Source of the DNA: CBDCME01 sp965218865
GTDB taxonomy: Bacteria > Pseudomonadota > Alphaproteobacteria > JAAXGF01
Reading direction: 5' to 3'
NCBI GenBank assembly: GCA_965218865.1
Contig: CBDCME010000037.1
Coordinates: 1-64,000 of the forward strand
DNA length: 64,000 nt
Below are positions 34,660 to 42,508 of the stretch, piece by piece (the stretch's first letter is position 1; every line of letters starts with the position of its first letter). A model generated the notes under the pieces. It saw only the letters and a program-made list of their open reading frames with translations. It had not been told where the DNA came from and searched no databases. Position numbers and translations under genes: made by a program.

Positions 34660-36121
34660 GGCAATGTCCCGGCTGATGTTGAAAAAGTGAGGTAGGCGTC
34701 ATTCGCCTGGAACCGTTAGGCTCTGGGTGTTGAATCCATCAAGGAGAACGACGCCATGACCAAGACTACACGGAACAGCCGCCTTTCGAAACTGTTGGAG
34801 ATCCCGCTTCCTCTGTTGCCGCCGGCCTTGCCGGAGGCTTTTGATGATCTGCGCATGAGCGTGGATCGCTTTTGCCTGTTGGCCGGGGTGGAGACCCTGG
34901 GCGAGATTCTGGACGAGGATAGCGAGGTGCTCTGCGGAGCGCGCCACGCCCGCACGGCCGAGCGGCAGGGCCATCGCTGGGGGACAACCCAGAGCGAGAT
35001 TGCCTATCACGGGGGCAAGGTGAAGCTGACGCGCCCGCGGGTGCGCGATCTTGCGGGCAAGGAGATGAGCTTGCCGAGCTGGGAGTTGCTCTCGGACCCG
35101 GCGCTTTTGCAGTCCTGGGCGATGAACATCATGCTGCTTACGGTTTCGACCCGCAAGTACGCGCGCGCCGTGCGCCTGCCCGGCGAGGCCAGCGGCGACT
35201 TGCCGGCACGCGCGGGCGATGCGACCTCGAAGTCCGCGGTCTCGCGGCGCTTCGTGGCCATGACGCGCAAGAAGCTGAAGGCCTTCCTGGCCAGCGACCT
35301 TTCGGATCTCGATCTCCTGGTCATCCAGATCGACGGGCTGCACGTCGGCGATCACGTGTTGCTGGCAGCTATTGGCATCGACGGCGCGGGCGAGAAGCAT
35401 GTTCTAGGCCTGGCCGAAGGTGCCACGGAGAATGCCGCCACGGTGCAGGCGCTGCTCGACAACCTGACCGCCCGCGGCCTCGACCCGGAAGTGCCCCGGC
35501 TCTTCATCGTCGACGGCGCCAAGGCGCTCTCCAAGGCGATCAAGCGGACCTTCGGGCCGGTGGCCGCCCTCCAGCGCTGCCAGGTCCACAAGGGCCGCAA
35601 CATCATCGAGCGCCTCGACGAAAGCCTTCATGCCGGCGTCAAGAAGGCGCTCAGGCAAGCCTGGGACCAAGACGATGCCGAGAAAGCCGAACGCCTCATG
35701 AAGAACCTGGCGCGCCGCCTGGAGACCGAGGCCCCCGGCGTTTCGGCTTCCATCCTGGAGGGCCTGGATGAGATCCTCACCGTGATCCGCTTGGGCCTGC
35801 CGCCCAAGCTCAGGCGCTCCTTGGCCTGCACCAACGCCATCGAGAATGCCTTGGGAACGGTCAGGATGGTGCAGCACAATGTCAAGCGCTGGCGCAACGC
35901 CGAGATGGCCTTGCGATGGACCGCCGCCGGCCTCCTGGAAGCCCAAAAGACCTCCGTCGCCTCAAGGCCTACCGGCAACTCCCCATCCTCAGAGCTGCCC
36001 TCGAGGATCACGTGAAAAAGGCAAAAGCGAAAAGCGCCATTGAAACCATCAAAGAGGCCGCCTAGCCTCGAAGCCCAACCATGCCTGCCTCGCCTTTTTC
36101 AACAGAGCATGGGACATCGCC
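34660..36121 (+). mobile_element. IS256 family insertion sequence, copy 1
   Basis: 1,462 bp from GGCAATGTCCCGGCTGATG to the inverted end CATGGGACATCGCC. It matches 49267-50721, with a 7-bp difference upstream of the transposase. The 8 bp outside each end differ (TTTAAGGG and ATCGGCGC), so there is no target duplication. The two sides are fragments of unrelated genes, pointing to deletion or recombination at this copy. Confidence 0.93.
34756..36065 (+). CDS. IS256 transposase, copy 1 (C-terminal shift)
   Basis: The 419-residue frame from ATG 34756 has the mutator-type DDE residues: LVIQIDGLHVGDH, LFIVDGAKALSKAI and CTNAIENALGTVR. At AAGACCTCCGTCGCC (near 35953) the frame leaves the family consensus and stops at 36015. 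Adding one T gives KTFRRLKAYRQLPIL and a normal C-terminus ending at TAG 36063-36065. The same change is in copy 2, so either it is real and older than the duplication, or the copies share a consensus error. Confidence 0.88.
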
Positions 36122-36394
36122 ATCGGCGCGGCACTAGGGGTATACAAATACATTCGAAGTATTTTTGGCGACAAATACACCACGGATCATGTTCGGCTGA
36201 CTTTGGGGACCTATATTCTGATCGGCCTCGAGTTCATGGTCGGTGAGGATATCATCGAGACCGTGATCAACACCGATCTTGATCATTTGATCGAGTTGGG
36301 CATGATCGTCATCATCAGAACCGTGCTTGATTTCTTCTTGAGCCGTGAAATGACGCACTTGGAACACCATATCAAGGAAAAACACGGCGAATAG
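36122..36394 (+). pseudogene. DUF1622 family membrane protein, C-terminal fragment
   Basis: Directly after the IS256 right end, the frame reads IGAALGVYKYIRSIFGD, then LTLGTYILIGLEFMVGEDII and LGMIVIIRTVLDFFLSREM, which matches the conserved end of the DUF1622 family of small membrane proteins. The N-terminal helix and start are missing, removed by the event that brought IS256 here. No partner N-terminal piece was found elsewhere in the window. Confidence 0.7.
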
Positions 36395-36455
36395 TTCGAT
36401 TCGGCCGAAGTTGTGTCACGGTGGAATCCAGAACGACCGGCCCGAAATCCAATTC

Positions 36456-38021
36456 GTCGCCCGTGAAGAACGCGTAAGCGGCTAATGTTGGTAGGTCTTT
36501 CGGTTTGGCGAAGTAATCGGATTTGCAAGAAAACGGGTTTTGGGCCTGAAAAGCTTGTGATTTGAAATAATTTATTTTGGGGATTCCCTTCCGTTGCGGA
36601 ACGTGATTCTCTGCTCCCGTCGATTGGGATTGGAGAACTGTGATGAAGCCATCGCGCAAGGTGTCATCGGGAATAGAGGACCTGTTCCGCTCGCGGTTCG
36701 AAAACATCATCAACCTGCGCCACGAGTTGGTGGTGTTGGGGGGCCGGATCGCGTGGACTTTCTTCGACGAGACCTATGAAGCCTTGTATTCGGAGGAGGG
36801 TCGGCCGGGGGTCCCGACGCGGTTGATGGTTGGGCTGCACATCCTCAAGCATATGTTCGATCTCTCGGATGAGGAGGTCTGCGAGCGCTGGGTCTACGAC
36901 CCATACTTCCAGTGCTTCTGCGGCGAAGAGTACTTTCAGCATGAGCTGCCCATGGAGCGCTCGTCGATGACCCGGTGGCGGGACCGGATCGGTCCGGAAG
37001 GTTTGGAGAAGGTATTCCAGGAGAGCCTGGCCGTGGCCCACCGGGTGGGGGCGCTGCGGGAGAAGGACCTCGAGCGGGTGATGGTGGACACCACCGTACA
37101 AGAGAAGGCGATTGCCTTTCCGACCGCCGCCAAACTGATGCAACGAGCCCGCGAGCGGCTGGTGCGACTGGCACGGGAGCACGGCATTGCCCTGCGTCAG
37201 TCCTATACCCGCCTGGGCAAGAGGGCGTTGATCATGCAAGGCCGCTACCGCCATGCCAAACAGCACAAGCGGGCCAACAAGGCCCTGCGCAAGCTCAAGA
37301 CCTATCTCGGGCGCACCGTCCGCGACATCCGCCGCAAGACGGCCCAGGAGGAGAGCCTACGGGATACCTTCCGCCGCCCCTTGTGGCTGGCCGAGCGGGT
37401 GTCGACCCAGAAGCGGCGCGACCCCTTGCCCAAGGTCTATTCGCTCCACGCGCCCGAGGTCGAATGCATCGGCAAAGGGAAGGCGCACAAGCCGTACGAG
37501 TTCGGCTGCAAGGTCTCCGTGGCGGCGACCAATTCCCGCCCCCCCGGCGGCCAGTTCGTCGCCCACGTCAAGGCCTTCCACGGCAATCCCTATGATGGCC
37601 ACACCTTGAGGCAGGTGATCGAAGAGATGGAACGCTGGACGGGGATATCGGCCGAGCGCATCTATGTCGACAAGGGATACCAGGGCCACGATTACCCCAA
37701 CAAACACCGCGTCTTTAGATCAGGCCAGAAACGCGGCATCACGCCGACGATCAAGAAGGAGCTCAGGCGGCGCTCCGCCGTCGAGGCCGTGATCGGACAT
37801 CTCAAGAGCGATGGCAGGCTGGGGCGCAACTTCCTCAAAGGCCGCGACGGCGACAAGATCAACGCCATCCTCGCCGGCGCCGGCTACAACTACCGCCTTG
37901 TCCTCAAATGGCTGAGGCGTTTGTTTGTCCAAATCCTGGCCGCGCTCCTCAGCGACATCTCGCACCCCACCGCAAACCCAATCGCCGCTTCAGCTTGAAA
38001 TCAGGGTTCTTCACGGACGAC
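36456..38021 (+). mobile_element. IS5-like insertion sequence
   Basis: Bounded by imperfect inverted ends GTCGCCCGTGAAGAACGC (36456) and GGGTTCTTCACGGACGAC (ending 38021). The length of about 1.57 kb suits the transposase it holds. Flanking bases (AATTC / TAATG) do not show a clear duplication. Confidence 0.75.
36643..37998 (+). CDS. IS5-like transposase (DUF772 plus DDE domain)
   Basis: 451 residues from ATG 36643 (one codon after another ATG). The N-terminal DUF772 type region (MVGLHILKHMFDLSDEEVCE, YFQHELPMERSSMTRWRDRI) precedes a DDE domain: ERVMVDTTVQEKAIAFPT, AERIYVDKGYQGHDYPN and RRRSAVEAVIGHLKSDGRLG. A basic stretch (HAKQHKRANKALRKLKTYLG) lies between. The frame is intact and the element may be mobile. 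Assignment to the IS5 superfamily is by motif order; a related family such as IS1182 is possible. Confidence 0.82.
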   Translation: MKPSRKVSSGIEDLFRSRFENIINLRHELVVLGGRIAWTFFDETYEALYSEEGRPGVPTRLMVGLHILKHMFDLSDEEVCERWVYDPYFQCFCGEEYFQHELPMERSSMTRWRDRIGPEGLEKVFQESLAVAHRVGALREKDLERVMVDTTVQEKAIAFPTAAKLMQRARERLVRLAREHGIALRQSYTRLGKRALIMQGRYRHAKQHKRANKALRKLKTYLGRTVRDIRRKTAQEESLRDTFRRPLWLAERVSTQKRRDPLPKVYSLHAPEVECIGKGKAHKPYEFGCKVSVAATNSRPPGGQFVAHVKAFHGNPYDGHTLRQVIEEMERWTGISAERIYVDKGYQGHDYPNKHRVFRSGQKRGITPTIKKELRRRSAVEAVIGHLKSDGRLGRNFLKGRDGDKINAILAGAGYNYRLVLKWLRRLFVQILAALLSDISHPTANPIAASA

Positions 38022-38023
38022 TA

Positions 38024-38301
38024 ATGAGGAGCCGTCGTATGGATGAAGTGACCACGATTGATCTCGCGAAGAATGTCTTTCAGGTCCACGGTGTCGATGC
38101 CGCGGGTGCGACGGTGATCTGCTGGCAGCTCAAACGCAGCCAGGTTCTTCCTTTCTTCGGGAAACTGCGGCCCTGTTTGGTCGGGGCCGAGGCCGGCGCC
38201 ACCGCGCATCATTGGGCCCGCGAGATCGGGGCCTTGGGTCATGAGGTTCGGCTGATGCCGGCCGTGAAGGCGTATGTGAGGGACGACGAACTTGCCATGG
38301 C
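38024..38301 (+). pseudogene. IS110 transposase N-terminal fragment
   Basis: The sequence TIDLAKNVFQVHGVDAAG, LPFFGKLRPCLVGAEAGATA and HHWAREIGALGHEVRLMP is the DEDD-type N-terminus of IS110 transposases. Downstream of RLMPAVKAYVR similarity ends, and the rest (to 38428) is unrelated. It starts right at the IS5 end. It is a truncated, non-functional remnant. 38302-38493 shows nothing else I can identify. Confidence 0.75.
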
Positions 38302-39083
38302 CGCGTTAACAGGCCAAACACATGGCGGCACCCTTTGCGTCCAACCCAAATTCACCCTTGCCAATCGGGAGCCGGTCGCGGGTGGGAGGCGGGTAGCCCC
38401 CCGCGCGGATCCCGGCGGGCGCTGCTGATCGTTGGGACCGCCTTGGATGCGGGCCAGGGGGCGGTTGCCCAGGCGATGCGAATGAGACTCCCGTCAGCGC
38501 TGAACGCCGCAATTCCCATCGCTGGTGCACCAATCCTTGGCCCAACGCTTCATCTTCTCGCGCGTTTCCTCCGATGCGGGCGTGATAATCCATTGGCCGG
38601 AGGTGTTGTTTCTGACCTTGACCAGCCCCGCACTTTCGAGCCGTTTGGCCGCGCGCATGACATCCATCCAAGAAATCTTGGTCGCGTTGACCAGCGCGGT
38701 GATGACGATATCCGTGTCCGGAATGCGGCAGATGATGGTTCGCCGGACCGGATCGGAATGGGCTCGGACCACGGCCTCGACCTCTTTCATCCAGGTTTGG
38801 ACGATCTCCGCGAGGTCGGGATCCTTGTCCCATGGATAGGGCTGGGCAGCCGTCGTTTTGGCCAGGTGCGCCAGAAAAATGGCGCTGACAAGGAAAACAA
38901 TGGGATTTATCCGCTTGACTTTCCCCCATTAACTTTCTAGCATCCCTTCCCATCGCCAAACCCTTCGACGCCTGGCCCATGCCGGGTCGCCCGTGCTTGC
39001 GCGGGAATCCTCAAAGCGTTGAAGGTTGTTTGGCGACCGGCCCGGCACCCGCCGGGCTGGCACCCGAGCGATTCGGAGAAGAC

Positions 39084-40514
39084 ATGAAAGCCAGACATTT
39101 TGCTGCGGCGGTTGCCGCTGCGTTATTACCGATTCTTGCATCTTGCGGGGGAGGCGGAGGAAATAGCCAAGCCGCCCTGAATGAGCCGGCATCGATATCG
39201 TTTCCGAGGCAAGAGAATTTGCCTTATCAGATTAGCGGTTTGCCTACGCCAACCCCTGGAACCGTCAAGCAACTGCCGGTGTACCATGATGGTAAAAACA
39301 TCTTCGCCGGCGTCGACCAGGGACTGGAGCATATCGGCGGTTTGTCCGTTGCCGCCACATGGGGCGCAACCAGCATCCGGCACGGGCGATTGAACGATGG
39401 CGCTGGTAGAGAAACGCTGGCCGCCTATCTCTCCGAGGCCGCGATGCCGTTAGAGAAATATACCCCAAGCCCAACGGTGAGGGTCATAGGGGGCGCATCT
39501 CCGTCCGACGTGAGACGCGTTACCGCCGCTGTGGGATTGGTCAACGCCGCGTTGCCGGCTTCGGCGCGGGTGAGCATGGGCTTGCCGCTGGCTGACTTCT
39601 CCCTTCTCGATACAGTGAATTCCGAAGGGAGGCGGTTCGTCTCCGGGGAGGAATTGGGCGGAACTATTCACATCGAATTCCTTCCATGCTCGGCTTACTA
39701 CAATTGCGGAACGTCGGGCGGAACGGCCTGGAACCACCCGTCCGGCGACGGGAGCATAGACAACTCGTACATACAGATGAACCGGGGGGCGCCGGCCCTC
39801 GGAGATGAGCGGAACGCGATTACCCTGCTGGCCCACGAGATGCTTCACGCGCTTGGTTTAGGGCATGTGTCCGCCCAATTCGACACCATCCTCGAAGCGA
39901 CGAATGCCATTTATCATACCTCTCAGAACGACCAGCAACCCACATCGATTCTGTATCCCGTGGACCGGGAGGCCCTAAGGGCCTTGTATGGCCGATTGGA
40001 GATCGGTGACGGACCTACGGACTTCGGGCCATGGAATAGCACATCAACGCATGTCGTCGGCGTGGGCGAAGATGCGGCGTTCGGCGTCGCCTTCCGCAAC
40101 GGATACGCCGAGCCGTGGGCCTATGGGATTCAGCCTGGAATGGACCTGGCGGACAATCCCGAGTTGTCAGGCACGGCCACATGGACCGGCACCCTGCTAG
40201 GCTTCACGCCCAATGTCGAGGCCGTTGCCGGTGATGCACAGTTGGGCGTCAATCTCGGAACCATGAAGGGCGCGGCAGACTTCACCGCCCTTGAAAGCTG
40301 GCAGTCCGGCATGGCCCCCGGCGAAGCCGGGAGCGGCGTGCAATGGGGCGACGGGGACTTGGGCTACGCCGTTGACGTGCGCGGAAACACCTTCGTCAAC
40401 ACCGGCGGAGATGACGGCGTGCTGACCGGCATCTTCACCGGCGCATCCCATGAAGGCATGGCCGGGACGCTTGAGCGAGACGATCTGACGGCGGCCTTCG
40501 GAGGCAGCCGCTAG
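39084..40514 (+). CDS. Surface lipoprotein metalloprotease (metzincin-like) with TbpB-like C-terminal domain
   Basis: 476 residues from ATG 39084, with GGAGA 6 bases upstream; the open frame further upstream has no signal. The N-terminus MKARHFAAAVAAALLPILASC is a lipoprotein signal with lipobox cysteine, followed by glycines. A zinc-binding HEMLHALGLGH motif (HExxHxxGxxH) lies in the middle, preceded by AITLLA. The C-terminal segment (TFVNTGGDDGVLTGIFTGAS ... GTLERDDLTAAFGG) resembles the beta-barrel end of transferrin-binding-protein-B-like surface lipoproteins. The protein should be lipid-anchored and possibly surface exposed, cleaving an unknown protein. It is inside the IS1595-type element, so it is cargo. 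Base composition is not clearly different from its surroundings. Confidence 0.82.
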   Translation: MKARHFAAAVAAALLPILASCGGGGGNSQAALNEPASISFPRQENLPYQISGLPTPTPGTVKQLPVYHDGKNIFAGVDQGLEHIGGLSVAATWGATSIRHGRLNDGAGRETLAAYLSEAAMPLEKYTPSPTVRVIGGASPSDVRRVTAAVGLVNAALPASARVSMGLPLADFSLLDTVNSEGRRFVSGEELGGTIHIEFLPCSAYYNCGTSGGTAWNHPSGDGSIDNSYIQMNRGAPALGDERNAITLLAHEMLHALGLGHVSAQFDTILEATNAIYHTSQNDQQPTSILYPVDREALRALYGRLEIGDGPTDFGPWNSTSTHVVGVGEDAAFGVAFRNGYAEPWAYGIQPGMDLADNPELSGTATWTGTLLGFTPNVEAVAGDAQLGVNLGTMKGAADFTALESWQSGMAPGEAGSGVQWGDGDLGYAVDVRGNTFVNTGGDDGVLTGIFTGASHEGMAGTLERDDLTAAFGGSR

Positions 40515-40521
40515 AGCTTAT

Positions 40522-40580
40522 GGCGGGAGCATGGCATGAAGCGCGCCTCCCCGGGCGTCCATGCTCCCGCCGCCAATTTT
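40522..40580 (+). terminator. Strong hairpin terminator after the metalloprotease
   Basis: A perfect 13-bp stem (GGCGGGAGCATGG 40522-40534 with CCATGCTCCCGCC 40559-40571) is followed by GCCAATTTTT. It starts 8 bases after the metalloprotease stop. Confidence 0.85.
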
Positions 40581-40581
40581 T

Positions 40582-40745
40582 CGGGGCGGAACTGCGCTTG
40601 CAATCCCGCCCCGAAAGTTATATGCGTCCGATTTCTAGTCTTTTGCGTGGACGGATGGTAATCGCCCCCTTTCGGTGGGGGCGCCATGCTTGACGGAAAA
40701 ATGGGAAGGGTTTAGGTCTTGCCTGTCCGCGTGTCCCGTCAAGCA
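40582..40745. other. Series of further hairpins, possible structured RNA
   Basis: Four consecutive inverted repeats: CGGGGCGG/CCGCCCCG (40582-40613), CGTCC/GGACG (40625-40653), CGCCCCC/GGGGGCG with an outer ATGG/CCAT pair (40655-40687), and TGCTTGACGG/CCGTCAAGCA (40687-40745). With the terminators on either side, this is a continuous structured block between two convergent genes. No protein is encoded. It may be a non-coding RNA, a recombination feature, or stacked terminators. Confidence 0.5.
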
Positions 40746-40760
40746 CAACGCGGTTGAAAG

Positions 40761-40802
40761 AGCCCCGGTTAGAACTACAATTCTGCCGGGGCTCGCTTTT
40801 AT
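40761..40802. terminator. Hairpin terminator between the metalloprotease and the IS1595 transposase
   Basis: AGCCCCGG (40761-40768) pairs with CCGGGGCT (40786-40793), followed by CGCTTTTAT. It lies between convergent genes. Confidence 0.7.
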
Positions 40803-40823
40803 AAAGCTAATCCTCTTTGGTGT

Positions 40824-41771
40824 CTATGACCGCGCCGCGCTCGAAAGCCCGTTATCGGCAATCAACGCCTTGTAGGTCAGCCTTTTCCCAATCCCACCGG
40901 CCAGCATGGATGCGATCCGGTCCATCGTGTGCCGCTCGCAAGAGCCCTGATTGAGCCGGAAGGCGAATTCATCGACGTAACGGGGCAAGTGCTTGGGGCT
41001 GACGTGGTGATAGACGCCCTTCAAGCCGCGTTTCAGCACGGCCCACACGCTTTCAATGCCGTTGGTGTGAACGTCTCCGCGCACGAATTCCTCGGCGCTG
41101 TGGTTGACGGTTTCGTGCTTGTAGAGCGTGTCGCCCAGCCCGGAATACGACTTGTGATCGTCGGTGTGAAGCGTGGAACCCACTTGTACGTTCTCGTGAA
41201 TGGGAGTTTGGACTCCCTCCTTACTGGTTTCTTCGATGGCCATGGCTACCGTGTTTCCGCCGCGCTGGCGCATCCCGAGCACCGGAGTTTTGCCACTGGG
41301 GCCGCCGCCGGGGTGAGACTTCTTGTTCTCGTGCTTGTTGCGTTCCTTGCCGCCAACATAGGTTTCGTCAATCTCGACGATGCCGGAAAGTGGCCCACCG
41401 GTGTCCTTGCAAGCCTCGCGCAGGCGTTGGAGCATGAACCATGCGGAAGGCTGCCGGATGCCTAGTTCCTTCGACAATTGCACAGACGATATGCCCTTCC
41501 GCGCAGTGACCAGCAGGTATTTCCCGTAAATCCACTTGTGAAGGGGTATATGCGAGCGCTCCATGACGGTCTTGGTGCGCACGGTGAACACTTCCATGCA
41601 AGCGTTGCAGCGGTAGTAGCCGCCCTTCCGGGTGCCGATACGCTTGCGCTCACAGCAATGCGGGCATTCGATGCCGTCCGGCCAACGTTGTTGCTCCATG
41701 TAGGCCCGGGCAGTATCTTGATCGGGAAACCGCTCGAACAATTGAATGAGGCTGATTGTGGATTTGCTCAT
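40824..41771 (-). CDS. IS1595 family transposase
   Basis: 315 residues. An N-terminal zinc ribbon (CPHCCERKRIG ... YRCNACMEVFTVRT) is followed by an ISXO2-like DDE domain: SGIVEIDETYVGGKERN, TLHTDDHKSYSGLGD and TNGIESVWAVLKRGLKG. The frame is intact. The start ATG lies 44 bp inside the right inverted repeat. It would catalyse movement of the whole 2.9-kb element including the metalloprotease. Confidence 0.93.
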   Translation of the reverse strand: MSKSTISLIQLFERFPDQDTARAYMEQQRWPDGIECPHCCERKRIGTRKGGYYRCNACMEVFTVRTKTVMERSHIPLHKWIYGKYLLVTARKGISSVQLSKELGIRQPSAWFMLQRLREACKDTGGPLSGIVEIDETYVGGKERNKHENKKSHPGGGPSGKTPVLGMRQRGGNTVAMAIEETSKEGVQTPIHENVQVGSTLHTDDHKSYSGLGDTLYKHETVNHSAEEFVRGDVHTNGIESVWAVLKRGLKGVYHHVSPKHLPRYVDEFAFRLNQGSCERHTMDRIASMLAGGIGKRLTYKALIADNGLSSAARS

Positions 41772-41930
41772 GACTCGCTCCTTACGTTGGGGCCAAGTCT
41801 AAACGACGCACGTTGGAAAGTCAAGCGGATAAATCCCAAAACAATTGCTCCGGTTTTCGAGGTCGAGGGAGCCATTTTCAAACGCCCCTTGATTGAAAGA
41901 ATTTGGAGAGGCGCAAAGGATCCCTTTCGG

Positions 41931-42038
41931 CTAGTGCATCGACCCAAACGGAGGCGACAGCCGAAGTTTGGAAAGTTGATGCATCGACAAAGGCCTGGTG
42001 CACGGGGGCGTGAACGAAGTGAATGCGCCGGTGCACCA
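41931..42038 (+). repeat. Interspersed repeat family R, copy B
   Basis: CTAGTGCATCGACCCAAACG through GCGCCGGTGCACCAG, almost identical to 10738-10844. It sits upstream of the split winged-helix gene. 42039-42297 beyond it contains nothing I can identify. Confidence 0.85.
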
Positions 42039-42297
42039 GGTGGCGAACGCTCCGGAAAAATACCTACTGCCGCGCCACGGGCGGTTACCACGCGCTTTCG
42101 AACGACTCGCCGCAATCTTGCGCACCTTACTCCCTCGCGATGCCGGCACCAAGATCGCTTGACGGCGACAGGGTGCGCGATCGCGGCCCTGTACATCAGC
42201 GATACAGAATTCGTGACAGGCTCTTTCGCCGCCTCGGTCGATTTCGACGCTTCGACGCACGCCATTCTGACACGGGGGGCACCCATCGGCATGATCT

Positions 42298-42480
42298 TTA
42301 CGCCCAGTGATCATCAATCGGATCGACGTCCTCGGGCTCTTCATCGAATCGAAAAATCAGACCCCAGTTTCCGCTTACCTTGACCGAGGTGAAATTTTCA
42401 CCCTTCAACGAGTGAAAACGCAGACCCGGTAAGTCCCTATCATCTGGCTTGGTCGCGGGGACGATAATGGGTACACTCCG
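42298..42480 (-). pseudogene. HigB/RelE-type toxin C-terminal remnant
   Basis: The end of a minus-strand frame reads LPGLRFHSLKGENFTSVKVS then GNWGLIFRFDEEPEDVDPID. This resembles the L-x-LKG...V-x-GNWR-I-FRF...VD-x-DYH end of HigB-like mRNA interferases. The N-terminal half and a start are missing, and no HigA antitoxin is recognisable. Here GNW is followed by G where an arginine is common. Confidence 0.5.
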
Positions 42481-42508
42481 TCGAAATCGGACCCCTTGAA
42501 GCACTCCC

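Larger units (their letters stand above)
38902..41837. mobile_element. IS1595-type element with passenger lipoprotein metalloprotease
   Basis: 2,936 bp with perfect 23-bp terminal inverted repeats starting GGGATTTATCCGCTTGAC (38902-38924 and 41815-41837). An 8-bp direct repeat AAAACAAT lies on both outer sides (38894-38901 and 41838-41845), the duplication length expected for IS1595. Inside are a metalloprotease gene (+), a block of six hairpins, and the transposase gene (-), read toward each other. The target is the winged-helix gene B, whose frame is restored when the element is removed on paper. Confidence 0.92.
38494..41875 (-). pseudogene. Small exported winged-helix protein (three-cysteine family, member B), split by an IS1595-type element
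   Basis: The 3' part (38494-38893) encodes IVQTWMKEVEAVVRAH, RRTIICRI, a winged-helix-like core (DVMRAAKRLESAGLVKV) and RWAKDWCTSDGNCGVQR. The 5' part lies beyond the element at 41838-41875: ATG 41875 with AGGGGCG upstream. Removing the element and one copy of the target duplication AAAACAAT joins them in frame to 438 nt (145 residues). The joined N-terminus, MAPSTSKTGA followed by IVFLVSAIFLAHLA, is a signal peptide. The three cysteines align with the proteins at 6067 and 1635-2861 (CR, then C-x5-CG). The insertion falls in the signal-peptide region, so the gene should be inactive. Its function is unknown. Confidence 0.85.

Noticed and set aside
38902..38937. A one-G error as the explanation for the missing start of winged-helix gene B
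   Set aside because: The element ends and 8-bp duplication explain the break fully; the true start is at 41875, and the joined frame is exact.
38306..38980. 224-codon minus-strand frame across the winged-helix gene B
   Set aside because: It runs in a different frame from the conserved protein and crosses the IS1595 inverted repeat.
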